Positions 36,101 through 50,800 of a stretch of 64,000 bases of DNA are shown here, in pieces. Position 1 is the first letter of the stretch, and every line of letters begins with the position of its first letter. Below the pieces are notes generated by a model. It had not been told where the DNA came from. It was given only the letters and a program-made list of their open reading frames with translations, and made no database searches. Both the position numbers and the translations under genes were made by a program. Source of the DNA: Dirofilaria immitis (Eukaryota; Nematoda; Chromadorea; Rhabditida; Onchocercidae); NCBI GenBank assembly GCA_024305405.1, contig JAKNDB010000107.1:3534001-3598000 (forward strand). The letters run 5' to 3'.

Positions 36101-39100
36101 CTTCCATGCATAATTTCACCTGCCTTCATCGTCAAAAATGGTGAAAATAATGGATTCAGTTTTGAATTCGTTGAAGTCGACTGATTGAAGTCAGTTGCTT
36201 GTTGAGCCTGAGTAAAGACGACATCGAGTCGTCTTTTCGTTCTGCTCTTCGTTCTTCCTTCTTTAGCATTTTCTTAAATAGATCTCCTATTTGTTCTTCA
36301 TGCTTTTCTTCATCGACTGTCGACATTAGCCCTTCATTTTCATGCACTGTTCTCCGTTCTTCTTCTTCTAGCATTTCCGTAAATTCTGAGCCCTGTGCTT
36401 CTTCTTCCTGCTTTCCTTCTTCGATTGTTCCACGTACATTTTGATCTGTCTTTCTCAACACAGATGTCGGTAATGATGCATTCGGTTTCCAATCTTCTGA
36501 AGCCAATTGGTCCAAATCAACTTGTTCTGATTGGACGGTAGACAATATCGAGCCTTCTTCTTGCGCCTTTCTCCATTCTTCTTTTTGGAATTTTCTTATG
36601 TTCTGAGCCTTCTATTCCTACATGTTTTCCTTCTTCGCGTTTAACCTGATCTATTTTTGCTTGGATAAAAGGTGACATTGATACTTCTTCTTCTTCCACT
36701 GTTTTCCATTCTTTTTCAGCATTTCCTGATATTTCGGGCCTTCTGTTTCCTCTTCATTCTTTCCCTCTTTAACCGTCCCAAGTGTTACTTGATTTATTTC
36801 TGCTTGAATAAGAGATAACATTGGTCCTTCTTCTTGCATTGTTCTCTGATCTTCTCTTTCTAACATTTTCTTGGATTCCGAGTCCATTTCTTCTTCATGC
36901 TTTCCTTCAACTGTTACGTCAGTGTTTCCCAATACAAATGGCGGTAATGATATATCCCATATCCAATCTGCTGAAGCCAGTTGATCAGGATACACTTGCC
37001 GGGATTGAGCGGTAGATGATATCAAGCCTTCTTCTTGCACCTTCTTCCGTTCTTTTTCTAACATTTTCTTAAATTCCGAATCTTTTGTCTCTTCTTCATA
37101 CTTTCCTTCTTCGACTGTTATTCGTGTAACTTGGTCTGTCTTTCTCGACACAAACGGCAGGAATGAGGGATCCGATTGCCAATCTGGAGCCAAATGATCA
37201 GGATCCACTTGCCGGGATTGAGCAGTAGATGATATCGAACCTTCTTCTTGCATTGTTTTCCGTTCTTTTTCTAACAATTTTTTAAATTCCGGATGTTCTG
37301 TTTCTTCTTCATACTTTCCTTTTTCACCTGTAAGTTGATTTGTTTCTGCTTGAAGAGAAAATGATATTGGCTCTTTTTCTTCTTGCATTACTTTCCATTC
37401 TTTTTCTAGTATTTTCTTAAGTTTCAGGTCTCCTATATCTCCTTCATGTTTTCCTTCTTCACGTGTAACTTGATCTGTTTTTACTTGGACAGAGGATGAT
37501 GGCATTGATCCTTCTCCTTCTTCCGTAAATTCAAGGTCTTCTACTTCTTTTGATGCTTTCCTTCTTCACGTGTAACTTGATCTGTTTTTACTTGGACAGA
37601 GGATGATGGCATTGATCCTTCTCCTTCTTCCGTAAATTCAAGGTCTTCTACTTCTTTTTGATGCTTTCCTTCTTCACGTGTAACTTGATCTGTTTTTGCT
37701 TGAACAGAGGATGGTGGCACTGATCCTTCTCCTTCTTCCGCCGTTTCCCATTCTTCCTTTACTAGCGCGTTCTTAAATTCGATATCTCCTACTTCTTCAT
37801 GTTTTCCTTCTTCACGTGTAACTTGATCTGTTTTTGCTTGAACAGAGGATGGTGGCATTGATCCTTCTCCTTCTTCCGCTGTTTCCAATTCTTTCCTTAG
37901 CGTGTTCTTAAATTCGATATCTCCTACTTCTTCATGTTTTCCTTCTTCACGTGTAACTTGATCTGTTTTTGCCTGAACAGAGGATGGTGGCATTGATCCT
38001 TCTCCTTCTTCCGCTGTTTCCCATTCTTTCTTTAGCGTGTTCTTAAATTCAAGGTCTTCTACTTCTTTTGATGCTTTCCTTCTTCACGTGTAACTTGATC
38101 TGTTTTTGCTTGAGCAGAGTATGATGTCACTGGTCCTTCCCTTTCTTCCGCTGTTTTCCACTCATCTTTTTCCAACATAATCTTAAATTTCGTTCCTTCT
38201 ATTTCTTTTTCCTCATATCTCTCTTTGCGTTTGTTCCAAATCGTGTTTCATTCATTAATATAGATGAATTTGATGCTTCTGATTCAGAATCTTGTGAAAT
38301 CGACTGTTGAACATGTTTTATTTTCGTTAAAGATTCACATGTAACTATTATTGTCGTAGATTCGTTTCTTTCTAGTGGTGCTTTGCTGCTTGAAGTTGTG
38401 CATATTTTCATAGTAGAATTTGCAGTTTCCGCTGCTAGATCATGCTCAAGATGCTGTTTGCTGATTTTAGCACTTGACCAAGTTACAGGACTGTATATTG
38501 TTTTGTCTAGAGATGGCTCATTGGATGATAATTTTTCGTTGTAGCGCTGTAAACATGTTGGGTTCTGTGGAAGGCAGGAACAAGAGCATGTGCATTGGTT
38601 CTGTTTGATTTCATTTAGAATTATAAATTCTGGAATTGGTGATTGTTAGTCTTTATAATAGATTGTATTATTTTGTAAAATTTGAATCTTCTAGCATTCA
38701 ATGATTCAATTTTACATCTAATTCTATTACATTAAGATTTTTTTAGTCCTCTCCAAAGTATTTTTTCAATATTTTCCTTTAAAACTAAAATCTTGACATC
38801 GTTTATCTGTATATTCAGCTCAGATCTCAGATTTGTCGAATATTGGTTTTTGAAGATCTAAAGCTTATTTAATTTAAAAATCAGACAAGTGATATTGCAT
38901 TCTTTTAGAAGTACCCTTCCCTAATAAAACCTTCGTTTCAACTTTTTGATCTTATCTTTAGAGTTCTGATTAAGATTTTTAATCATATGACAGTAACTAT
39001 CTGTGACTTTCAGACTAACTATCTTAAATATATTCTTTGGTTCATTTTTCTTGAACGATGAAAATTGAAACTTAAAACTAATCAATATCTTTACTTCCTT

Positions 39101-40331
39101 CCCGTAGTATTATTTATCATTGATAATTAAAGCATATATCGAAAAACCACAATAATCTATAATATATATATCTAAATAATTAAATTACTTTTTAGCATGA
39201 CTTTTTATCTAACATGAACGAATGTTACGATATTTAATGTTAACGAATCACTTATCTAATTCTTTCTTTATTCCTTACAATAAAGCTTACTTGTAAAGAC
39301 CAAAGTTTGTGCATATTTGAATATGTCCATCTCTCATTCTTTCTACTAATAATTAAATAAATCCTCATATAACTAGTGCAATTAAATCCTCATATAATAA
39401 GCCAGTACCCATTACAAAGACCAAGGATCATTGATAAAATATGCCTCTCACTGTTAATAGTTAGCATGTTTCAACCAGTGGCTACACAGTCAAGTGATAT
39501 CAGCAGTCGCAGTTTACATTTATCGGTTCCTCTCTTATATCATTCGGCTACTGATCTTTACTTGCTCTTTTCTTTAACTTATTTATTACCGAATAAAAAT
39601 CTATCACAATTGATGCTTTTACATTGGGGAGTTTAATTGCAGAAGTTTGAGATCATAACGAAAAAGTTGTTTCCCTAACTTATCTTCAGGCAAGAGAAAT
39701 AATTTTTTACATGACAAAACGAAAATCATTTCATGTCATTTTTCTTGTAGATTCAAATAGATCTTTGTTTTTATACTGCTTTCATCTATCTCCTAGTTTC
39801 ATTATTCATTCATCCATTTTCCAACTAATCTTTTCTTTTCAATTCATTTTGTGTTCAAGAAGTTAATTTCAATAAAAAGAAATTTTAGTCTATTATAGTA
39901 ATGATCAAAAATGTATTGGCTGATTCCCAAAAAGAAATAAATTAAGTTTATCTGAAAATCCCAAAGTTATATTAATTTTCTAAATGTAATTGCTCATTTA
40001 TTCTAAACCCAGGATTTATCGTATAATATTAACATAATGTAGCATTCCTTTTCATTTAGTTTATTCATTTTGTCCCATTTTAGTCATCTATTTCATTCGT
40101 TTAATTTTTTTAGAATTTCAGCCCTCACTTTTTATTAACTTCTAGCTGTTGTACAGGTTGGAAAATTAATTCTAAGTTTAGTTCTATTTAGCCAAAAAAA
40201 TAAGAATTTAAATTAAAAAAGTTTGAAACCTTTCCGTCCGTCAGCATGTACTTTTTATGCAATATAGATCCAGTGGATATCCTAATCAGGACGAAAATCA
40301 ACGATAGCAGTAGCAGCAATAAGTTATACAT
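33184..40331 (-). CDS. Large secreted Glu-rich repeat and coiled-coil protein
   Basis: Proposed exons (minus strand): 40331-40230, 38629-34997, 34793-34749, 34433-34246, 34162-33893, 33371-33184; about 1,500 aa. Exon 1 encodes a signal peptide (MYNLLLLLLSLIFVLIRIST) right after a GTTTCAG acceptor. Exon 2 opens with a Cys cluster (QNQCTCSCSC). It then carries about ten degenerate acidic repeats built on KTDQVTREEGKHEE and FKKMLEKE, followed by a Ser/Thr-rich stretch. Exons 4-5 are strongly coiled coil (KTLEERRRTILMKIKRI, LQEEKARLEEARLLREEQME). Exon 6 ends in a less charged tail (NPVEWIRLNCPIARIYF). Splice phases all agree if one A is restored in runs at 40252, 38206, 38066, 37548, 36712, 36234, 34406, 34302 and 33322; the run at 36582 needs two. 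No family is recognised. The 1.6-kb first intron and the signal-exon link are inferred from phase alone. Confidence 0.72.
37440..38110 (-). repeat. Tandem coding repeats of 110 and about 138 bp in the Glu-rich gene
   Basis: The word ACGTGTAACTTGATCTG (plus-strand view) recurs at about 37458, 37568, 37677, 37815, 37947 and 38086. Spacing is therefore 110, 109, 138, 132 and 139 bp. The short units lack the FKNTLKKEWETA segment present in the long ones, so they arose by an in-repeat deletion followed by duplication. The two 110-bp units are nearly identical. Copies at 37548 and 38066 have a T4 run where the copy at 37655 has T5, and only the T5 copy keeps the frame. Confidence 0.93.
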
Positions 40332-42469
40332 TTTCTGAAACAAAGATTCGGTTAGCCATTAGGTTGTAATATAAAATGCAAAAACATTCATATTTTTTTT
40401 ATTAATTGATCATTAATGTTATTACTGTTTACACTTCCTTACTAAATGATCATTACTGTTTATATTTTCTTTGCTTTTCTCCCACGAGATAATTTAAAGT
40501 ATAGAAAATAAAGTGATAACAGTTACTTATTTTAAATTACTAATAGAAAGGTTCTAGAATTATCAATTCTTTGATTAGCCTGAAGTTATTGTTAACTTAA
40601 AAAGAAGTTTAGAAGTTTATTTGCAACATTTTAATTAAATTTAGCGAAAACTCAGAAGACAACGAAGAATGATATGGAGGAATGAAAAAAATTTGCGGCA
40701 GATTATTTCCATGAATATAACTTTGTTATATGAATAGTTCGCAAACTGAACTGTCAATTCAAGAAATATCTTGACAAAATATTATGTACTTTAACTTCTA
40801 ATATTTTTATAATAAGAAAAAGATCAATAGCATAAATTAGCTAATTTATTGACCTATTTTTCAACACATATCACGATCGTTTGAAACTAGCTTTGATGAT
40901 AGCAATAAAATCATCATCGACGATTTTTCTAATACACTGATTCTTCTCTTTTGAGAAATAAACATTAGTTATTGAAAATTTCTCATCAATTTTTATAAAA
41001 TATAAATTTCGAATTCAATCAGCATTTGCATATATCAACGCTAGCTGCAAGTGAAAAGAAGTTGATTTTATTTTGACATTTCATTAACTTTCTGAAAAAC
41101 TAAATTTAACATATATTTACTTCCTCCTTCGAGAATGGTCATGAAAAATTAATATTAGCAAGAAATTAATATGAAAAATTAAAGGTATTTTTTAGAGTAA
41201 ATAACTTCGCATAGCTCGAGTCATGATTATTATCCTTCATAGATCGTCAAAATGGGGGTATCCAAAGGTTCTAATTTGATTTATATAATTGCATTTTCTC
41301 TGTTAATCCTTTATTCAGTGATATTGTGACATCGAGAAGTCAATTTTTTTCATTTTTAGTATAAACCACTTAAATACATAATTCATTTATATATCCATAT
41401 CGTTGCAACATTTAGGTGTATTAAAGTTGAAAATTTAATCTCAAAAAATTAAACTCTAAGTACAGTTATAGTGGCATAAGAGGACAACATAATTATATAT
41501 AAATCAATAATTGAAAAAACAATAATTAGTGGTTAAAAAAAGTAAAAACAAAAAGATATTTACTAAATGACCACAAATTTTCTCCAAGTTCAAACTATTG
41601 ATTTCTAATTAAGCGTTTAAAGCATTACCATTATGCTTCTAGCCAGGCTCTTATTTAAATTGTTCATTTTAGACAAATTTCATATACTGCTAATAATGCG
41701 TGTATTTTGTCAATAAAAAGAAAATTTCCAGTACTTATTGAGAAGAAAAATTAAATTAATGTTTTAAAGACTAATAGTCATTTTTGATTATTATCATCAA
41801 TCAGAATTCAGGTATCATTCGAAGTTGCTTCGATATTTAGGGTCTTACAATGATATTTCAAGGAAGATAAATTCATTTATTATATCAAACGAGAAGAAAG
41901 GTGGTTGTGAATTTTTGAATTTTCTCGAACGCTATTTAAAACTGCTTTCATTTCATAATTACTTCATTATTTATAAAATCAGATTAGATTATTAAAATTA
42001 AGACAAAATAGTTTTTTGCTGCTCAAAATTTTGGAATTCATATTTTTTTGAAAAAGAAAGGAAGATAAATGTTATATTAGAAATGATTATATGCTATTAA
42101 CTCAGGAGAATCGGTGATTATTTCTGAAATAAAACTAATATATTATGATAGTTCAAATTTTATAGTAATGGAAATTACGAAATGATATTTGAGAGATAAC
42201 TGTGATAATATGTATACGTGTTGCAAAGTTTGGAGAAAGGCTATTAAAATAGAGACAGGAAATTAAAGAATTTGCATCAAATTATATAAATTCATTTTGG
42301 ATAGTTAATTAACTGAAAAGAAAGATACGTTATATGAATTTTTTCGTGCAGACAATATCAATCCGATAATTTAAGATAAATCGAAATAAATCAATTAAAC
42401 GAATTAAATGTGGAAAGAAGTAAGGTAAATCAAATGATGACATTTTCAACGTTTGCTTCTTAACATCAA

Positions 42470-42672
42470 AAAAGCTGGTTTCCTCTGAAGTTTCCCTCAG
42501 GATAGCTGGAATACTGAGTACAGCAGTTATATTCGGTAAAGCGAATGATTAGAGGAATTATGGGACGAAATGTCTACAACCTATTCTCAAACTTTCAATG
42601 AGTATGACGTCTTGCTTGCTTAATAAATGAAGCATAGACATTGAATATGTACTCCAAGTGGGCCAAAAAGCA
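42470..42672 (+). pseudogene. Decayed fragment of 28S rRNA
   Basis: The segment follows the order of a conserved 28S core: AGCTGGTTTCCTCTGAAGTT, TCCCTCAGGATAGCTGG, CGGTAAAGCGAATGATTAGA, GGGACGAAATGTC, CAACCTATTCTCAAACTTTC, then AAGTGGGCCAAAAAG. Upstream and downstream 28S sequence is absent. Substitutions and small indels are present (TTATATTCGGTAAAG where TTTTATCCGGTAAAG is expected). It is an isolated nuclear rDNA fragment, not a functional gene. The minus-strand open frame of about 100 codons overlapping it is a by-product. Confidence 0.93.
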
Positions 42673-45600
42673 AAAGATGAAAAAAATTTCAAAAAATATG
42701 GCAAGGAAAATCTTTGATCTTTGTTTTGATCTTTGTCTTTGATCTTATTGTTGCTGAGTAGCGTAATATTACACCGTTGATCCTGGAATAACTGTAGACA
42801 ATCTTCTAGCATGATACTTATAGCATTAGGACTACATTGAATCACATTTGAAATTATGGAGTCCAATCGATATTAAAAAGCAACAAATTCCGGTACTTAT
42901 TTGAAACTTTCGAAAATATATTTCGTTATCTATATTTCACAGTCTATTGGTAGCATTTGAAAATTGTTAATCTCCCATTCATTGGGATACTGAGTGGGAG
43001 AATCTGACAAATTCTGTTGAATTCATTTGTTCCAAACTATCCACCATTTTCCTTTGCTAAAAAAAAAAACTGCCCGAACAAACATTTATTGAGAGAAATA
43101 GAATTCATTTCCAATAAAAAAAATAGAATGTGAAAAAAACTGAAGTGAAAAAATTTTCTCGTAGCAAAATATACAGTAAAATTATGAATTTATGAAATTT
43201 TTCCATAGTAAAGTATTTTCGAAAAAAAAAATTAATTTTGCGACTGACAACCATAACATTGAAAATATGGCCAATATATAAGTGACAAGTGAAAAGTGAT
43301 AAGAAAAAGATTATAGCATGAAATCTGATATAATGAAAATAAAAAATAAGGTTTATTTTATTTTATTTAGGACTTGCTTTTTCTTTATTCCGAAACTTTA
43401 AACGTGCTTTTGTGTTAAAAAATTGAAGTTAAAGACTTTGCTTTATCTGGTATAGAAAAATTTAAATATTTCAAACTTCACAAGTAAATATTTGAAATTG
43501 AAATTAAAATTTGTCACTTATTATTATTCAGTCTCTACTTATTATTCATCACTATTTAATATTTGTTTAAATGCTAGTATTGTTGAAAAGTTTCCAAGCA
43601 GAAACCGTTGCTTACTAAATTTTTATGATTTGTTTTATGAAAGTAAATATTCTTAAGATTCTTTTTTCTTTTTCATTATATCAAGATCTTTAATATAATT
43701 TTTTCTAAAAAGCAAAAATAACTATGATTAGTTGAGCGCTTCATATAAGGACTACATAAAACACTTAACTTTTCATTAAAACTTCTTAAATTATTTTGAA
43801 CTGATAATATATCACAGGCACCTGTCAATTATACTAATATTAGAAAATTCAAATACTTCAAAATTACCTTAAAAAATTGCAACCTTAAATAGATATAAAT
43901 CTAAAATAGAAAATTTTTTATTTTTTGCTTTGTTTTGGAAGAAAGTAGAAAATGGAGAAATCAATCAGATAATGATCATTTTAAAAAATAATTGGAAAAT
44001 TAAGCAGTATGATGTAATATTGATATGATGCGCCTTTTATCTTGAAGGTCACTCAGTAAACGAAAGTACATTATAACGAATAATAAGAAAAGTTATAGCT
44101 ATAAATAAAACTTAAACAAAAAGTCATATAAATCTTATACTTATTAAAAATAATCTTAAAACAAGGGAAAAATTTTTCTCATTTTCCTATTCCTTATCTT
44201 AATTACATCTTTTTATTGTTCTTGTAATTATGAATGTGATCCAACCAAAAAAATCTTACATTATGAACTCTAAGGTAGAGCTAATATTATTTGATAACAA
44301 TAATAACTTCTAAGTTACTTTCATTTCTTTAATAGAATATATAATTGACAAATGATTCTACGAATAATTGTAATTCTGGAAATGTCAAATATTATTAGAT
44401 ATCTAATATACCTACTTCATCTATTAAATAGCTGGCATCATGGACTTCATTTGTAAATCATTTTGGAAGCAGATCAATCTTCGAGTTAATATTGAGAGAG
44501 AGATACGATTTTGGTGAATATACAATGTACACTTTATATAATCAGTTTAATAAAGATATATTTTTCTGACGAAAAATATGGCATTACTGGTACAAAAAAA
44601 TATTGTTACAGTAAATAGCTAATACTTGTTAAGTTTACAAAAAAAAATAATAATCAATTGAATCATCATTATCAACTCAAAAATCAGATTCCTCAATTTT
44701 TTTATATTTATTTTATATTAATCTGAACAATTACAATGATCAATAAAGTTAATTCATTATGAATTTATTTATCAGATTTTGCAAAAAGGTATTCCTGCTA
44801 TATCATTTATATTATACTCAATGGAAACGCTTTCAGCTCACATTCCTGAATTATTTCTTCAACATTTATTAGTTTGAATGAATTACTGACAAAAAATGGA
44901 TTACCGAAAAAAGATTCTTAGTTAAGATTATTGCATCAAATAATTGATCGTAGAAATGATGGTGCAATCAGTGGCATAATATTTGAATTGAAATGATATG
45001 CGAAAATTGCTACTGGCCAATTCAGAGTTCGAAAAAGAGAGGAGGACAGTAGATAGTGTAAGAGATCTATGATAAGAAACGGCTGTATTCATTTTAACCG
45101 CCTACTCATCGATTGATAAATGCTGATATCAGATCGAAATGATTGCATGAAGAGAAAACTTACTTTCATCGAGTAAAAATTATCACAATTCAGTATTAAA
45201 CTGTTCAAAACACCCTCATGCATTCTTGAATGTCGCTTTTATCAGAGATTGTGATTATAATGATGCTTCCAAATATTGTATTGAAGGTAATCAAGTAGAT
45301 AAGAGTATGCATAATCGTCGTTAATGTTTATGAATATGTTGTTTCATCTGATTGTTGGACTTCTGTGCTTCAACTAATCTTTCCCATCCGCATCCTATCA
45401 TTCATCACTTCTGTATTCTTAAATTGATCTAGTTTGTTCAATCTGAAAATATTAGATTTTCATATACAGAACATTTATGTATGCACAGGCATGCATACTA
45501 TAAATCATGAAGTTATTGTAATGAAGGTATCAAGTAGGTAATATGAGTATTCACATGTGTCAACTACATCGGTTATATCATAATTCAATGAAGAAATTAA

Positions 45601-47791
45601 ATGGGAATAATGAACTCTCAGCGGTTATAGTAGAATTTTTCGAGGAGTTATTCAATATTGAAAAAAAGAAAGAATGATACTGCTATAACCTTGACTCACC
45701 AGTTATGTATTGATAATACTGACGATGGTGATAATCATGATAAAATTATAATTATTATTATAGGAATGACAATTATGGTTAAGACTATGATTATAATAAT
45801 GTAGCAGTTAAAAACTTTTTGAAAATTTACGAAATTGTAAGATTTTATTAGATATACTGGCTAATTGCAAAAAGGATAGAAAAATTATTATCTTACATTA
45901 TTTTTCTCGTTATCATTATATAATAAATTAAAGACTTGTATTTGCTCTCTCTTAAATTTCTTTTCTTTAAAACTTTTGCTCAATCTTGGAAATCCGTGGA
46001 TACTAAAACAATATATTGATTCTGTAAGATAAGTAATCAGTTTCATACATATGCATGGAAATAATCCATGAAATTTTTATACAAAGTTCAAAGTTTTGCA
46101 CTAATTTAGAAAATATCATTTTGGATATTTTAATATTTAATTAACTTTTGCTATTAAAATAGTAGAACAGTAATATTGCTAAACGATCTGATAAATGTTT
46201 CTCATTTTCATTTTCGAAATCGAATAAGTATTGAAAGAAACTTTGAATCACATAAAAAATATCTGCATTTATAAATAAGCTTATTATGTTAAATTACATT
46301 GGACCCTTATCGAAAATAAGATATAAGAATACTGTTGAATTGAAGTAAGAAAGAAAACGAATAAAAATTAAATCTAAGATTAGTTTAAAATTTTAAAGAT
46401 AAATCATTTCTTAAATGTTAGATATTTATGATTGGAACCAAATTATCTTATAAAAATGGTATAAGAAACTGAAAATAGAAAATAAATATAACAAAAATTA
46501 AAATCCTTCGCTTATGATTGAAAAAAATTTGCAATCATAAATGAATAATTTTCCTTTTTTCTCTCAATTACAACAATTTTCTATAAAATATTAAACTATC
46601 TAATAATTTTTTTATCTTCTAAGGTATGATTCAATTGGTTATCTAAAATTCCATAAAAAATAGCAACTAGTTTTACTTCCAAAAATTTCAAAGTCTATGA
46701 GAAAGATTCTTGAGCAGAAAATATTTATTCTCTTTCCAAGAAAAAATTATTTCTTAAAGATAATTAAGAGGATGAAAAGAAAGAAATCCGCAGATCACAA
46801 TTTATTCCATTTATTAAACAACAAATTCGAAATGAATTTTATATACGATCCTTTCGTTTTTATCAATATGATATGAATCATTCAAAAGTTTTGATAATTA
46901 TAAATCCTAAATATTATATTCAGTTCAGAAGATCCATCTCAAACCATTACATGCTAATAAAAAAAGCGATGAAAGTTTGGAAATGAAAATTTCACTCGTA
47001 TCATGCAATATTCGAACATACGCTTGTATTTTAAACCATTTCATTTTTTAATTATCACATCATCAGCGTCGCAGAGCTTTATTTGATAAGTGAATTTCCA
47101 ACTTCGTGATTCTTTGAGATTATTCTTATCCTATATTTTTCTTTCCAATATAATGAGAATTGGTTTATTCATTGAATGCGATTGGAAAAAAGAGTGATCA
47201 ATCCTTAAGGAGAAGAAGATAGGAAAAATAATAATTTAAAAATGGATCAAGATCTGGAATTAAATTTCCTTAAACCAGTCAATCTTACACTTTCATTTCT
47301 TTTAATCTTATGAAGGATTTTATACGATACAATAACATTATTTTCTAAAACATGTTTCAAAATAAGATTCATGTAAAATGATATAGATTGATAAGGCATA
47401 GTAATATAAAGAAATAAAAATAAAAGTAAAATTAAAGATCATGTTATCAACATTCTCAATTTATTCGAAAATACAAATTGAATTATTCAATATCTCATTT
47501 TTTTTAAATTAAATTTTTGATTATATGAAGTTGTAGTTAAGATATTCTTTAATTTTCTTGTGTTGCAATGTGATACAAAATTACAAATTTTTATTTCCAC
47601 TTAAGTTCCAAAAAATTGCCAACGATAAATTGCAAAGTCATCAATATTAAACTTCGGTAATTAAACCACTAGTACATTAAGTTTTTCTAACACGACAAGG
47701 AGCTAAACGATTAAAATTTTAATAAGACAAATTAATGACGGTAACAGTATAATGAAGAGAAAGAATATGACTCTTAATATTGTTCATCTAA

Positions 47792-47862
47792 CTGACCTCA
47801 CGGAACACTTCTTTCGAAAATGATTTTGGTGCTCAGGATCATTCGCATAGTTTTGAGGTCAG
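47792..47862. other. Short inverted repeat with 53-nt loop
   Basis: CTGACCTCA at 47792 is mirrored by TGAGGTCAG at 47854, within a locally less AT-rich patch. It could be a weak hairpin or paired nuclear-receptor-like half sites (AGGTCA). Nothing else supports a function. Confidence 0.25.
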
Positions 47863-50800
47863 CTATAAGGTTACAAGTGTCACCGCTTTTATTTCGAGCA
47901 CATAAACACGATTACTAATATGAATCAATTTACAACATCTTGATCTACAAATTAATATGCCTCTAATACATATTCAATTATGAATCTTTATATTTTCTTT
48001 TATCGCAGAAGTTCTTCGTGTTTATTCATGGCAGTAAGTAATTAGCTCTTAAGCATATATCTAGTAACTAACTTTTTGTATTGTAAATAATTTGACAAAA
48101 GTTTCATCAGAAAAGTAAAATATCGAAAAGTTGAATTTCATTAACGAAAGAAAGAAATGATAAATCAGCAATGCCTAATGTTATTTCTCATAATTGACGA
48201 ATTAATAATAGAAGTAATTTGCAATTGAAAATTTGCGAAATTTTCAAAAATGATTGAATTCAACAAATTTTTAATATTTGTTCATTGCCAACTGCTATTT
48301 ACTTTTAATCATTAAAAGTTCCAAGAACATCATTATTTTCATAATAATTATTGGAATGAAATTCGAGCAAATTACTTTTTTTTCTCGTAGTTTTGCATCA
48401 ACTTTTCAAGCAAACAAATCAATTAATAATTTTAACTAATAAATTAAGTCCTCTATTAATTCGCAAAATTATTCATACTTATTCAGAATCCTTTTATTCC
48501 ATTAAAAAAAAAGGACATATTAATGATATAAGTTGAGATTGAATATTAGATAAACAAAAAGGATTTATGGATGGATAGATGTAAATACATCAATGAGAAG
48601 AACATTTTTGAAATTTTTAATATATTTATCAAATTCTTCTATTGTTGCATATTTATTAAAAAGGTATCATTTTATGCATAATATATATTTCAAATAATCA
48701 CATTAAGATATTATTGAATTTCATAATATATTGTTTTAAAGTTTATCGTAATTGTTCGAATTTTTGACAATCGATAAATTCAATTTTCACTTATAAAATG
48801 AATTGTCAACTTTCCCACGAACATATTTATGATAGAAATGAGAATCAAATTTATTTATTTTTTTTTCCTTTATAAGAATTTAAGTCAATTTCGTTTCCTT
48901 TTAAATTACTTATAATTATCTCTGAAGTGTCTTAAAATTTTTTCACTTCTATTTTTTATCGTGAAACTTTTTCTATTTCAATTCCTTTCAAATTCTAAAT
49001 TGCTTTTTCTATTTCCATCACTCTCCTCCTGTTACTATTCATTTTGAAGGTTATTTATCAAATCATTTAAATTTCTGTTTAAACTCAGATCATTTTAAGT
49101 AGGACTAAATCTAAGTTTTCTATTGAGAAGTGGCAAACAGCCAAATGGTCAATGCTTATCAAGCGAAGGCTATATGAAATTTTTCTGTTCAATGCAAATT
49201 CAGGAATGAAATTTGCGTGAAGCAAAAAAATCTGTCATTAGTTTCTTTCCAACAACTTTTGAATTCTATAATTAAGAGAAAGTTAAAAGAAGTCAGATAG
49301 GATGGAAACAAATCTAGAAATTCAAACATCTGAGATACGAATCTAAAGCCATCTCTTGCCTCAAGGACTAATATTTATTTATATAAAATTTTATTTTATT
49401 TATAAATTTACATCCATAAGCTTTTATTTATTAATGACTAGTCTCTTAATTCAAACTATATAAAATTGTTGATGCTAAGATAAACAAAATAGAAAATGCT
49501 TTTTATAATTGTTTGTTAGTTATTTTATTTTTATATTAAAACAAAAACATAGGCTCTTCATCTTTTTTGTTATATCATTTCAATATTCTCAATATCAATG
49601 CTTGGTTCTAAATATCGAAAGCATATGACTGTATTTACTGTATAGATGAATTAACAAATTAATTTAAATAAAACTTCTGTATTAGATAGCACAGAAATCA
49701 AGCATTGATTGAGTGATTGTTTTAGAAACTAATGATTTATTATTAAAATACTAAACTTTCTGTGCTGATAAGTTTTTTTAACACTTTAAAATCTGAGGAT
49801 TTTAAGTTGGTGCAATAGAATTTCGCAAAATTTCAGACTGACCATTTCTTGCAAATCCTGATGCTGAATTCGTCGAATTTCATCGTTCGAATTTTCCCAT
49901 TACTTTAGTTGTATTTATTATCGAGAAACTTTATTGGGAATAATTTTCTTTGAAGTTTCCAATTATTTTAAATGTATCAATTTAAGGAATTCAACAACAA
50001 AACTTAAATATAGTTGATTCAAGCAATTATTGCATTTCTCGAGCAACTTCTTTACTTAATTAAAAACAAAAAGTTAAATTAACGAATTTGATATTATTAA
50101 ACATAAAAAAAGAAAAAGAAAAGCCATAATAGGTCAAATCAATTTATTTGGCAGAATTATGCAAAAGTAAAATAGCTATCTTTTACTTATTAACCTATAT
50201 TAGTAATTTATTTTTATTTGTATAATTTAAAAAATTTAATTTCAAATCTCAACTTAAATGGAATTTATAATCAAATGAATATAAACTGATTAAAACATTG
50301 AATTAAAATATTAATTTTACATATTTTCATCAAAAATTTTTTTAAATGAAAATACTTTTAATGAAATCTAAAGAACAATTTTTTAATTTGAATTTGAAAA
50401 AATAGCAACAGTTAGAAAGGAAGTATTTCGATATTTTTTGCAAAAATTCTGAATTTTTCTTGCATTTTGAAAAAAAAACTTTCAAAGAAAGAAAAAATTA
50501 AATATCTAAAAATAACATTATTGACAATAATGAATATATCCTTGTTGAAAATCTCTTAATGACACTATCATTAGCAATAAATGTTCCGAATAAAATGACC
50601 CATAAAAATCATTGATGAAATTAGCGAAAGCAGTCATCAAAGTCCTCGTTGATATAAAATATCACTGATGAAAGGCTCATAAAAATGAGGTGAATGCTAT
50701 CAATTCAAAAATAATTGTTATAATTAAATCTTATATGTAATGTATGCATAAAATGATATGTTTAAAAACTGATGAATAAAGTTAAGATAACTTCAAATTT

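Noticed and set aside
34229..38411. Plus-strand Ser/Phe-rich open frames over the Glu-rich gene
   Set aside because: These are antisense shadows of Glu/Lys codons (TTC, TTT, TCT), and the minus strand has the consistent splice phases.
42558..42866. 102-codon minus-strand open frame
   Set aside because: Much of it is the reverse complement of the 28S rRNA fragment, so it is not a protein gene.
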